NCBI GenBank assembly: GCA_024635655.1 | Contig: JAGXIL010000039.1 | Span: 1 to 64,000 of the forward strand | DNA: 64,000 bases | DNA from: Gillisia sp. | Lineage (GTDB): Bacteria > Bacteroidota > Bacteroidia > Flavobacteriales > Flavobacteriaceae | Direction: 5' to 3' | Part shown: positions 17,427-25,378 of the stretch, piece by piece | Numbering within the stretch: position 1 is the first letter of the stretch | Layout of the letters: every line of letters starts with the position of its first letter | Notes under the pieces: model-generated | Databases searched by the model: none | What the model was told of the DNA's origin: nothing | The model's input: the letters and a program-made list of their open reading frames with translations, nothing else | Translations under genes and position numbers: made by a program

Positions 17427-18458
17427 GTGAATCAATTACCTCCAAATTATAAACTTATGAAAACCGGAAGGCATATACTTCTTTATGTATTAATTATATT
17501 AAGTACTGTTCTGGCATTGATAAGTTCACTTTCCTTAATTTATGACCTCCCTTTCTGGTATTCCAAAATAATGGATTTTCCCCGGCTGCAGTATCTGGTG
17601 CTGGGAATTGTCTTTTTAATATTATTTATCCTGGTGAACAGAAAGTGGAATTTCCCATCGGTACTTCTCCTTCTGGGTCTGCTTTCTGTAATTCTTATCC
17701 AGGGAAGCCTTATTTATCCCTATCTATTAGGTGAAAGATCAGTTCCGGATCACCAGGAAGAATTGACGGAAAAAGAAAATATCTTTGACGTCTTGATCGC
17801 AAACGTCCTTATCACCAACCGGGAATCTGAAGCTTTTCTGAAAATTGTAGAACAACGGGATCCTGACATTCTCTTGGCAATGGAAGTTAATGACTGGTGG
17901 ACCAAAGAACTTGAGGTTTTAAAGGTCCGGTATCCTTATTCCCTGGAGTATCCACTGGACAATGCCTACGGGATAGCCTTATATTCAAAATTACCTTTGA
18001 AAAATGAGCAATTTAAATTCCTAAAACATGAAGATGTGCCGTCAATACACGCAGAAGTACAATTGCTTTCAGGAGACCATTTTACTTTTTATGGTGTTCA
18101 TCCCGTTGCCCCTGTTCCAAGCAGCAAATATCCAGACAATGTAGGTGAGGAAGAAATTGCATTGTTGAAAATAGGAGAATTAGTAGCCGAAAATCCGTTA
18201 CCAGCCATTGTGGCAGGAGATTTCAACGATGTTTCCTGGTCGAATACCTCCAGGATGTTTGGAAAGAGCGGAAATCTTAAAAATGTAAGGATTGGCCGGG
18301 GTTTGTACAATTCGTATGATGCCAACTCCCTTATTATGCGTTGGCCATTGGACCATTTTTTTGTTAGCCGGGAATTTGCTCTTGTGGAACTGGAGCGCCT
18401 TCCAAAATTTGGGTCAGATCACTTTCCCATGTATGCACGATTTGCTCTACGACCTTGA
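17427..18458 (+). CDS. membrane-anchored endonuclease/exonuclease/phosphatase-family protein
   Basis: The 343-residue product has three N-terminal hydrophobic helices (about 15-38, 52-70 and 75-95) and then an EEP-fold hydrolase domain. Recognisable active-site blocks are a Glu in LLAMEVND, a His in YGVHPVAP, VAGDFNDVSW, LDHFF and the terminal GSDHFP. This set of Glu, Asp, Asn and His residues is that of metal-dependent phosphodiesterases. The substrate could be nucleic acid, a phosphoinositide-like lipid or another phosphodiester. The domain is likely periplasmic. The start at 17427 is GTG; an ATG at 17457 (MKTGRHILLY) is a strong alternative, giving 333 residues. Confidence 0.82.
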   Translation: MNQLPPNYKLMKTGRHILLYVLIILSTVLALISSLSLIYDLPFWYSKIMDFPRLQYLVLGIVFLILFILVNRKWNFPSVLLLLGLLSVILIQGSLIYPYLLGERSVPDHQEELTEKENIFDVLIANVLITNRESEAFLKIVEQRDPDILLAMEVNDWWTKELEVLKVRYPYSLEYPLDNAYGIALYSKLPLKNEQFKFLKHEDVPSIHAEVQLLSGDHFTFYGVHPVAPVPSSKYPDNVGEEEIALLKIGELVAENPLPAIVAGDFNDVSWSNTSRMFGKSGNLKNVRIGRGLYNSYDANSLIMRWPLDHFFVSREFALVELERLPKFGSDHFPMYARFALRP

Positions 18459-18536
18459 TATGTTATTACTTAATTATTTTGCTAATGCTCTTCACGGAAA
18501 ACATCGTTTTCGGGGTAATCCAGTTAAAAATTAAAA

Positions 18537-18565
18537 ACCACGCTAATCTACAGATTTGCGTGGTT
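18537..18565. terminator. terminator between the EEP hydrolase and tRNA-Arg genes
   Basis: Stem AACCACGC / GCGTGGTT, one T-T mismatch, inner stem AATCT/AGATT with a 2-nt loop. On the minus strand it is followed by two T-runs, so it should end the tRNA transcript; it may serve the plus-strand gene too. Confidence 0.75.
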
Positions 18566-18588
18566 CTAATAATAATAAAAAATTTTCG

Positions 18589-18662
18589 TGACCTCGCCAG
18601 GATTCAAACCTGGAACCTCTTGAGCCGTAATCAAGTGCGCTATTCAGTTGCGCCACGAGGCC
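18589..18662 (-). tRNA. tRNA-Arg (anticodon ACG)
   Basis: The minus strand folds into a full cloverleaf. The acceptor stem GGCCTCG pairs with CGAGGTC (one G-T pair), followed by discriminator A. The anticodon stem CTTGA/TCAAG carries the loop TTACGGC, so the anticodon is ACG, read as ICG after deamination. The T arm contains GGTTTGAATCC. CCA is not encoded. It decodes CGN arginine codons (CGU/CGC/CGA). Confidence 0.93.
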
Positions 18663-18767
18663 TTTTTGCGGGTGCAAATATAAGTTTATTTTTTAAAAAC
18701 ACCGAAGTATCTTTTTAAAAAATTTTCCTGATTTACCCTATTTTTATTTTTATGACTTCATATTAAT

Positions 18768-18797
18768 AAAAAAAGGGCGGTTGCCCGCCCATTTTTT
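18768..18797. terminator. terminator after the M57-like protease gene
   Basis: GGGCGG / CCGCCC around the loop TTGC, flanked by an A-tract and a T-tract. It lies about 20 nt past the stop codon of the minus-strand protease gene. Confidence 0.85.
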
Positions 18798-18816
18798 ATT
18801 AAGACACTGCTTTGTT

Positions 18817-19656
18817 TTAATAAAGGTAGTTAAGGGCTACGCGGTCATAATATCCAAATTCCCCATCTTCTGAAGATCCAAAACAGGCAAGCATAATGGA
18901 ATTGGAATCATAACCTGTAGGTGTTCCCGGGATATGCACTGCACCATCTGATCCTGCAGATTCGCCGCTCTGCCCACAGCTTTGGCGACTGAACCAGTCG
19001 GTATGGCGCAAGCCAACGGAATGCCCAATTTCATGGGTTAGTACGTGTTCATTAGTATTATTGTCATATTTTTCCATGCCAGAGTAGATCTGTACATATT
19101 TGTAGGGATTTCCACCACTTGGGAAACCTGCCACTCCACCAACCTGTCCATTGGGATTTTGATAAACCACAATATCATAGGGGTCATAATTGGTTCCGAA
19201 AGTAAGCGTGAACCTAAGCCCAATATTAAGGGCGTTGTAGTTATCAATGGTCCATTGAAGTGCAGTGCGTTGCTTCGTGGTCAAGCCCTGGCCTCCCCCA
19301 CCGGTAAATCCAATTACATTAATAGTTCTTGGAGAATACACCAGGTTGTAGGTCCTGTATTGCTTACTCTGAACATTTTCCGGACTCATTTCGTTCATTT
19401 GTTCAGCTGTCATGGCAATATCCCCTTCAATGAAGTATGATTTTTCAAAGGTGCCATCAGGCATTAGAAGTTTTTCCATTTTAGCGCCTTCAGGATTAAA
19501 ATGAAGAGAAGCAATTTTCTCTAAAACATCCTGAGACACCTCATCATGAGTTATCACAGCAGATTCTTCTATTGATTGATCCAGTTCATCCTTTTCGCAG
19601 GAGACAAAAAAAATCCCTGCACAGGCAAGGATCATTGGTAATTTTTTAAATTTCAT
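18817..19656 (-). CDS. M57-like (HEIGH) metalloprotease lipoprotein
   Basis: The 279-residue protein has a lipoprotein signal peptide: a hydrophobic stretch to FFVSC, with Cys20 followed by acidic residues, so it is probably exported and lipid-anchored. After a propeptide-like region of about 95 residues comes a metzincin-type catalytic domain with HEIGHSVGLRH at 208-218 (His208, Glu209, His212, His218). The family name 'dual-action HEIGH' comes from this motif. The later SNSIMLACF holds the Met-turn. All catalytic residues are present. The substrate is unknown; nutritional or surface proteolysis is plausible. Monocistronic and terminator-flanked. Confidence 0.87.
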   Translation of the reverse strand: MKFKKLPMILACAGIFFVSCEKDELDQSIEESAVITHDEVSQDVLEKIASLHFNPEGAKMEKLLMPDGTFEKSYFIEGDIAMTAEQMNEMSPENVQSKQYRTYNLVYSPRTINVIGFTGGGGQGLTTKQRTALQWTIDNYNALNIGLRFTLTFGTNYDPYDIVVYQNPNGQVGGVAGFPSGGNPYKYVQIYSGMEKYDNNTNEHVLTHEIGHSVGLRHTDWFSRQSCGQSGESAGSDGAVHIPGTPTGYDSNSIMLACFGSSEDGEFGYYDRVALNYLY

Positions 19657-19797
19657 AAAATTTAGTTTTAAAGGTGATTGGTTAATCTTGAGCAGTGTCT
19701 CAATTTGGCAATTAACTACCTTTAAAACTACAACAATATTATCTTTTTGTAGGAAAAACTTTAATTATATGTAAGAAAATAACAATTGTTTAGTCTT

Positions 19798-20076
19798 TTA
19801 TCCGATTATCTCTGCACTTAATCCCGCATCGAGTAATTTACTACATCGCGGCTTAAGATCGGGATATGCTCCTGTTTTAACGGTGCATTTTCCTTTGTAA
19901 TGCACCAAAAGGGAACATTGCTCGGCCTGCTCTGCGGTATGATCACAGGCATAAATAAGGGTTTCTATAACGTGATCAAATGTATTTACATCATCGTTGA
20001 ATAAAACTATTTCATAGTTCTTCTGCTTTTTCGTTTGGGTTTTCACCTCTTCCAATACTTCTTCCTTCGTGCTCAT
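19798..20076 (-). CDS. clpS: ClpS, Clp protease adaptor
   Basis: ClpS binds N-degron substrates and delivers them to ClpAP or ClpCP in the cytoplasm. The core is plain: YEIVLFNDDVNTFDHVIETL, with the Asn-Asp-Asp segment that recognises the N-terminal residue, then a His-containing helix and the Gly-Lys-rich CTVKTG strand. I chose the ATG at 20076 (MSTKEEVLEE, 92 residues), which fits the usual length. An in-frame ATG at 20112 would add 12 residues not usual for the family. It follows prmA on the same strand. Confidence 0.9.
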   Translation of the reverse strand: MSTKEEVLEEVKTQTKKQKNYEIVLFNDDVNTFDHVIETLIYACDHTAEQAEQCSLLVHYKGKCTVKTGAYPDLKPRCSKLLDAGLSAEIIG

Positions 20077-20134
20077 CTTCCTGATTTTTATCTGTTCGAA
20101 AATCAATATCAAAGATACAAATTATACTATAAGG

Positions 20135-20971
20135 CTATTCTTTAAAAAAACTTAAAGCTGCCCAATTTTCACGTTCCAGTTTATCATCAAAACGTATTCC
20201 GTACTTCTCACATTCGGCTTCTATCGCCGGAATATCTTCAGTATAGAACCCACTTAGGAAAATCTGTCCTCCGGGATTGAGACTTTCAGCATAAAATTGC
20301 ATATCCTCCAGCAGAATATTCCTGTTGATATTGGCAATGATGCTGTCATACTTTCTTCCCTGCAAAAGTTCTGCGCCACCTTCAAAAACCCGGACCACCT
20401 TGCGTTCATTGCGTTCAACATTCTCCAGTGTATTTAAATAACACCAATTGTCAATATCTATTGCATCAACTTTTGCAGCTCCCTTCATTTCAGCCAGAAT
20501 TGCTAAAACTCCGGTGCCGCAGCCTATATCCAGCACAAATTTTCCCTCCCAGTTATTCTTGAGAATAAACTGCAGCATCATATGTGTTGTCGCATGATGC
20601 CCGGTCCCAAAAGACATTTTTGGTTCAATAATAATATCATATTCTGTATCCGGCTTTTCATGAAACGGAGCCCGCACAGAACATTTATCATCCACCACTA
20701 TGGGATTAAAATTTTTCTCCCACTCAATATTCCAGTTTACCTGATCAATTTCAGCAGAGGTATAGGTGATCATAAATTCGTCTGAATGAAGAATATGGAT
20801 CCCTGCAAGAACTTCTTCATCCAGTTCTTCAGTAAGAATATATGCTGTTAAGCCATCTTCATTTTCCACAAAACTTTCAAAACCAATTTCCCCCAGTTCT
20901 GCTATGAGTATTTCTGACGCAGGTTGAAGAGGTTCTAATTTAAATTTGAACTCTGTATAGTTTCTTGGCAT
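20135..20971 (-). CDS. prmA: ribosomal protein L11 methyltransferase
   Basis: PrmA trimethylates ribosomal protein L11 with S-adenosylmethionine. The 278 residues contain an N-terminal substrate-recognition domain (about 1-95) and a Rossmann methyltransferase with motif I DIGCGTGVLAI (about 144-154), an acidic strand end VDAIDID, and IIANINRNILLEDM, which corresponds to the conserved N(I/L)xxxxL motif IV. PKMSFGTGHHATT is a family signature. The start codon overlaps the last base of tpiA, so the two genes are translationally coupled in a tpiA-prmA(-clpS) unit. Confidence 0.93.
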   Translation of the reverse strand: MPRNYTEFKFKLEPLQPASEILIAELGEIGFESFVENEDGLTAYILTEELDEEVLAGIHILHSDEFMITYTSAEIDQVNWNIEWEKNFNPIVVDDKCSVRAPFHEKPDTEYDIIIEPKMSFGTGHHATTHMMLQFILKNNWEGKFVLDIGCGTGVLAILAEMKGAAKVDAIDIDNWCYLNTLENVERNERKVVRVFEGGAELLQGRKYDSIIANINRNILLEDMQFYAESLNPGGQIFLSGFYTEDIPAIEAECEKYGIRFDDKLERENWAALSFFKE

Positions 20972-21726
20972 TATTCAAAAGCATTTACTATTGCCAGAAA
21001 ATCAATGGCATTTAAACTTGCACCTCCAATAAGGCCTCCGTCTACATCCTCCTGCCCAAAGATCTCTTTGGCATTATTTGGTTTTACACTACCGCCGTAA
21101 AGTATAGAAACTTCATCGGCTGTTTCCCGGTCATATTTATCTGCAATACTCTTTCTTACAAAAGCATGAACTTCCTGTGCCTGTTCAGGGGAAGCAGTTT
21201 CTCCCGTACCAATCGCCCAAACCGGCTCATAAGCCAATATTACATTTTTCCAGTCTTCTTTTTTAAGATGAAAAATTCCTTCTTGCAGCTGGATTTTCAC
21301 TACATCAAAATGTTCCTCAGCTTTACGCTCCTTCAGCTCCTCTCCAAAACAAAAGATCACTGTCATATCTGCCTCCATCGCTGCGGAAACCTTTTGTGCC
21401 AGGAGCTCATTAGTTTCTTGAAAATGGGCTCTTCTTTCACTATGGCCTAATATAACTGTGGTCACTCCAACACTCTGTAGCATTTGCGCTGAGACTTCTC
21501 CTGTAAAGGCTCCTTTTTTCTCATGGTGCATATTTTGTGCAGCCACTTTTATGGGAGTGTCTTTTACTGTTTGAAAAGCGTGATATAAACTGGTATAGGC
21601 AGGAGCTATATAAACTTCAGCCTCCGGCTCTTTAACCAATTGCATCTTCAGGTGGGTTAAAAATTCAGAAGTCTCAGCAAGATCATTATTCATTTTCCAG
21701 TTCCCTGCAACTATATTTTTTCTCAT
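20971..21726 (-). CDS. tpiA: triosephosphate isomerase
   Basis: TpiA interconverts dihydroxyacetone phosphate and glyceraldehyde 3-phosphate in glycolysis. The 251-residue (beta/alpha)8 protein has all active-site landmarks: AGNWKMN with the catalytic Lys near residue 11, GHSERR with the electrophilic His, AYEPVWAIGTG with the catalytic Glu, and the phosphate-binding LYGGSVKPNN. Normal length and an obvious start (MRKNIVAGNWK). Its stop overlaps the start of prmA by one base. Confidence 0.96.
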   Translation of the reverse strand: MRKNIVAGNWKMNNDLAETSEFLTHLKMQLVKEPEAEVYIAPAYTSLYHAFQTVKDTPIKVAAQNMHHEKKGAFTGEVSAQMLQSVGVTTVILGHSERRAHFQETNELLAQKVSAAMEADMTVIFCFGEELKERKAEEHFDVVKIQLQEGIFHLKKEDWKNVILAYEPVWAIGTGETASPEQAQEVHAFVRKSIADKYDRETADEVSILYGGSVKPNNAKEIFGQEDVDGGLIGGASLNAIDFLAIVNAFE

Positions 21727-21892
21727 AACTTATTATTTTCCTTGTTTAACGAAACCTCTGCTGTGGGTTTCCTGAATATTTCATCCCGGTAAATCTTATT
21801 TCAGGATGATGTCTTCCATTAATCTATACTTTAACAAAAGCAAAATTAAACCTCTCGCTTTACTCCCAGTCAATATTAACAAAAAAATGATC

Positions 21893-22987
21893 TTACAGTT
21901 TAATATTTTCCGCATCAAACCAATGCACTTTCTGAGTAATGGTGCCATTGCGCAAGGTAAGAATACCCGGATTGGCACGGACAATAGTTTTTAATAAGGT
22001 TTCATCTGCCCTGTAAAAATCAAAATCAAGATTAAATTTGACTTTTAAACGCTGAGTTGCTTCTTCTCCTGAAGCCGTTAGTCCCACAACATCATATCCC
22101 TTCCTTTTGGCTTCCTCACTAAGACTTTGAATGGTCTCATATCCCTCTCTTTCCGTATTTCTCAGGTTATAAGCTACGATCATTAGCAACTTTTCTCTAT
22201 TGAGAATATCCATGGTAACGTTTTCGCCGTCTTTTTCTATTAAAAAATCTGTAATTGCAGGTTTGTCTCCTTCTCGTATCAGCCTCGTTTCAACACCTAC
22301 ATATTCTCCCTCTATCTGAGGAAATTCTCCTTTATTGGTGATTACTACCTCTTCCCCGTCCTGGATAAACTTCCACTTATACTCATATTCTGCTTTTCTG
22401 GCATTCTCCGGAAGTTGCATTTTTTCAGGAATATTATTTCCTATTTTATAGGCCCTGAAGTCAATAAGCGGCAAATGCATAAGCACATAATATGCAAAGG
22501 TAAAACACAACATGAAGGATAAAAATATGATCCAGCGGTGAGAAGCCTTTGCCAAAATAGGATGAATTAATTTCCTGTTGATAAAGAGGAACAGGATCAA
22601 AATGAGCAACACAATATCTTTGTAAAATGACTGCCAGGGTGTTAAGGGAAGTGCATCTCCAAAACATCCGCAATCTTTCACTTTATCGAAATAAGCAGAG
22701 TAGAAGGTGAGAAAGGTAAAAAACAGGATCATGATCAAAAGGCTCCACATGGTAAAAGTGGGCAAATAACCAATGATGAGCATAATCCCCAGCACCAGCT
22801 CAAAGATCACCAGGATAATGGCCAGCACCAGCGCAAAAGGAATCAGGAATTCCAGGTTTAAAACCTGCGCACTAAAATATTCCTGCAGCTTGTAAGAAAA
22901 ACCAAGCGGATCATTTAATTTAACAAATCCCGAAATAATAAATAATACTCCTACGAATATCCTGGTGATCCCTACAGCTGCTTTCAT
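21893..22987 (-). CDS. BT_3928-type membrane protein (DoxX-like plus thioredoxin-like region)
   Basis: This 364-residue protein is of a kind found throughout Bacteroidota. The N-terminal half has four or five hydrophobic helices (about 5-25, 45-75, 80-97, 115-135 and 152-172) resembling the DoxX/MauE family, including a CGCFGD pair of cysteines (about residues 106-111). The C-terminal half is soluble with a thioredoxin-like pattern, but no CxxC, ending in a segment about a target (PGILTLRNGTITQKVHW). A redox or envelope-assembly role is inferred only from MauE/DoxX relatives. It lies 14 nt after the DUF1599 gene on the same strand, so they are likely cotranscribed. Confidence 0.75.
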   Translation of the reverse strand: MKAAVGITRIFVGVLFIISGFVKLNDPLGFSYKLQEYFSAQVLNLEFLIPFALVLAIILVIFELVLGIMLIIGYLPTFTMWSLLIMILFFTFLTFYSAYFDKVKDCGCFGDALPLTPWQSFYKDIVLLILILFLFINRKLIHPILAKASHRWIIFLSFMLCFTFAYYVLMHLPLIDFRAYKIGNNIPEKMQLPENARKAEYEYKWKFIQDGEEVVITNKGEFPQIEGEYVGVETRLIREGDKPAITDFLIEKDGENVTMDILNREKLLMIVAYNLRNTEREGYETIQSLSEEAKRKGYDVVGLTASGEEATQRLKVKFNLDFDFYRADETLLKTIVRANPGILTLRNGTITQKVHWFDAENIKL

Positions 22988-23001
22988 TTAATTCCTTGCA
23001 T

Positions 23002-23610
23002 TTATACTGCAGCTTCTTCCATGAGAACCATGGCGAATACCGCGTAATTGATCATATCCTGGTAGTTGGCGTCTATACCTTCACTCACCAGGGTCTTACC
23101 TTTGTTATCTTCAATTTGTTTGACCCGTAATAATTTTTGAATAATAAGATCTGTAAGGGAACTCACCCTCATATCTCTCCAGGCCTCTCCATAATCATGA
23201 TTTTTGTTTTCCATCAATTCGCGGGATTCAGCTATTTTTTGGTCATACAATTCCAGGGCCCGGTCTGCTGTGAGATCCGGCTGAGTGGCTATACCCAGTT
23301 CCAGTTGGATCAATGCCATTACCGAATAATTCACGATTCCTATAAACTCCGGCTTTTCATCTTCTGCTACCTTTCTTACTTCCTTTTCCTGAAGACTTCT
23401 TATGCGTTGGGCTTTAATATATATTTGGTCGGTTAAGGATGGCAGCCTCAAAATTCTCCAGGCACTCCCGTAATCGGCCATTTTATTTACAAATAACTCG
23501 CGGCAAATCGTAATTACCGCGTCATATTGTTTTGAAGTATCCTTCATAGAAATCATTGAATTTGCGTAAATTTCGTGGAAATTATTTAGATAGTCAAAGT
23601 TTATTTTCAC
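23002..23610 (-). CDS. DUF1599 (nucleotide modification-associated domain 1) protein, tandem repeat
   Basis: The 202 residues hold two copies of the same domain of about 90 residues. Compare DYGSAWRILRLPSLTDQI (about 50-67) with DYGEAWRDMRVSSLTDLI (about 145-162), and NYSVMALIQLE with NYAVFAMVLME. The domain name comes from a predicted link to nucleotide modification systems, but in Bacteroidota this protein is a conserved single gene of unknown function. It is divergent from folP, with only 33 nt between the start codons, and lies just before the BT_3928-type gene. Confidence 0.85.
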   Translation of the reverse strand: MKINFDYLNNFHEIYANSMISMKDTSKQYDAVITICRELFVNKMADYGSAWRILRLPSLTDQIYIKAQRIRSLQEKEVRKVAEDEKPEFIGIVNYSVMALIQLELGIATQPDLTADRALELYDQKIAESRELMENKNHDYGEAWRDMRVSSLTDLIIQKLLRVKQIEDNKGKTLVSEGIDANYQDMINYAVFAMVLMEEAAV

Positions 23611-23643
23611 AGGACTTTAACTCATTTGAACTTAATCCAACCC

Positions 23644-24468
23644 ATGACAATAAATTGCAGGGGGAATCTCATAGATCTTACCACACCAAAGGTGATGGGA
23701 ATCCTGAACCTCACCCCCGATTCTTTTTACTCCGAAAGCCGAAATAAACCCGACGGGGATTTTCTGAAAAATGCTGAAACTATGCTGCAGGAAGGTGCTT
23801 TCTTCCTTGATATTGGTGGCTACAGTACCCGCCCGGGAGCATTGGAAGTAACTCCCGATGATGAATTAAAACGAGTAATTCCTGCCGTAGAACTTCTGCT
23901 GAAGGAGTTTCCTGATGCCCTTATCTCTATTGACACCTTTCGTAGTAAAATTGCAGATGACTGTTTAAAAGCAGGAGCAGCTTTGATCAATGATATTTCT
24001 GCCGGGAATCTGGATGAAGATATGATGAAAGTAGTTGCAAAACATCAAGTGCCGTACATTATGATGCATATGCGCGGAACGCCTCAAACCATGAAAGATC
24101 TAAACCATTACGAGGACATGCTAAGGGAGATCCTTTTATTTTTTTCTCAGAAAATAAAATCTGCACATCGCCATGGAATTGCCGATGTTATTATTGATCC
24201 CGGATTTGGATTTTCAAAAAATATTGCTCAAAATTTTGAACTTTTAAACAAAATGGGACTTTTAAAGATTCTGGAATTACCCCTGTTAGCAGGTCTTTCC
24301 AGAAAATCGACAATTTATAAAACTTTGGGCTGTGAACCTGCAGAAGCTCTTAATGGCACCTCGATCTTAAATACCGTGGCGCTTTTAAACGGAGCAAATA
24401 TTTTACGTGTTCATGACGTTAAGGAAGCCGTAGAGGCAGTCAAATTAACCGGCTGCCTCAAAAACTAA
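23644..24468 (+). CDS. folP: dihydropteroate synthase
   Basis: FolP condenses 4-aminobenzoate with hydroxymethyl-dihydropterin diphosphate in folate synthesis; it is the sulfonamide target. I chose the ATG at 23644 (MTINCRGNLIDL, 274 residues); a TTG 18 nt upstream is possible. Motifs are MGILNLTPDSFY (diphosphate-binding loop), GGYSTRPGA, DTFRSKIADD, NDISAG, MHMRGTPQTM and the final LRVHDV. All are in the usual order of the TIM barrel. cdaA follows after 33 nt on the same strand, so both are probably cotranscribed. Confidence 0.95.
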   Translation: MTINCRGNLIDLTTPKVMGILNLTPDSFYSESRNKPDGDFLKNAETMLQEGAFFLDIGGYSTRPGALEVTPDDELKRVIPAVELLLKEFPDALISIDTFRSKIADDCLKAGAALINDISAGNLDEDMMKVVAKHQVPYIMMHMRGTPQTMKDLNHYEDMLREILLFFSQKIKSAHRHGIADVIIDPGFGFSKNIAQNFELLNKMGLLKILELPLLAGLSRKSTIYKTLGCEPAEALNGTSILNTVALLNGANILRVHDVKEAVEAVKLTGCLKN

Positions 24469-24501
24469 ACATTTTATTTACATTTACACAAAGTAAAAAA
24501 T

Positions 24502-25275
24502 TTGGATTTTCTAAACCTCCGCATACTTGATATTGTTGACATCGTTTTTGTAGCAATCCTTCTATTCTACCTGTACAAACTGGTGAAAGGCACAGTTGCC
24601 GTCAATATTTTTGTTGGGATCGTGATCGTTTACCTCATTGGAAAACTTACGCAACTTCTGCAAATGGAGCTGCTTAGCAGTGTATTGGGAGAATTTATTG
24701 GAGTGGGAATGTTTGCACTTATTGTGGTTTTTCAGCAGGAAATCAGGAAATTTCTTTTAATGATTGGATCTACCAATTTTACCCAGCGCCGCAAATTCCT
24801 GAGGCAATTGCGCTTTGTAAAAGATGACACGCAAATAAGTACCAATCTTTCGGCTATTGTAAAAGCCTGTGAAGCTATGGGAAGAACTTTTACCGGGGCT
24901 CTTATAATTATTCAGAAAAGCACAAACCTGGATTTCGTGAAAAATTCCGGGGATACCATGAATATTGAGATCAATCAGCCTATCATAGAATCCATTTTTC
25001 ATAAAAGCGGACCATTGCACGACGGGGCAATGGTGGTTGAAGATAATAAGATCACCGCAACCCGGGTGATCCTGCCGGTATCTAATGACCGCACAATTCC
25101 GCTTCGGTTTGGTTTACGGCACAGAGCTGCAGTGGGAATTACTGAAAAAACTGATGCCCTGGCCCTGGTGGTGAGTGAAGAGACGGGACAGATTTCTTAT
25201 TTAAAAGATGGGGAGTTTATTATTTTTGAAAACACAGAAGAATTAATTTTAAAATTGAAGGACGATCTTACCTAA
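24502..25275 (+). CDS. cdaA: diadenylate cyclase CdaA (c-di-AMP synthase)
   Basis: CdaA joins two ATP molecules into the second messenger c-di-AMP at the inner membrane. The 257-residue protein has three N-terminal transmembrane helices (about 13-75), then the DisA_N/DAC domain. The metal and nucleotide motifs DGAMVV (about 174-179) and RHRAAVG (about 211-217) are intact. The start is TTG at 24502: the resulting MDFLNLRILDI fits the family's N-terminus, and no in-frame ATG precedes the helices. It follows folP closely. No CdaR-type regulator adjoins it. Confidence 0.92.
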   Translation: MDFLNLRILDIVDIVFVAILLFYLYKLVKGTVAVNIFVGIVIVYLIGKLTQLLQMELLSSVLGEFIGVGMFALIVVFQQEIRKFLLMIGSTNFTQRRKFLRQLRFVKDDTQISTNLSAIVKACEAMGRTFTGALIIIQKSTNLDFVKNSGDTMNIEINQPIIESIFHKSGPLHDGAMVVEDNKITATRVILPVSNDRTIPLRFGLRHRAAVGITEKTDALALVVSEETGQISYLKDGEFIIFENTEELILKLKDDLT

Positions 25276-25299
25276 AAGGCCCACCCCACCCTGCGGGCA

Positions 25300-25315
25300 C
25301 CCCTCCCGGGAGGGG
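25300..25315. repeat. GC-rich palindrome after cdaA
   Basis: CCCCTCCCGGGAGGGG is a perfect 16-bp palindrome lying between convergent cdaA and the ABC transporter gene, with GGCCCACCCCACCC just before it. It is the kind of C/G-run palindrome also found at both ends of the insertion in metH (62173 and 62571). It could act as a terminator-like structure, but no T-run follows. Confidence 0.55.
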
Positions 25316-25378
25316 ATGGTATTAAACCACTAAGGGGTAAGTTTAAAATTTTCCTATAAAAGATGTAGGTAGTTTGTG

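Noticed and set aside
21727-21892. Short frames between tpiA and the BT_3928-type gene
   Set aside because: The 62-codon frames on both strands overlap the end of the real gene and have no domain or composition support.
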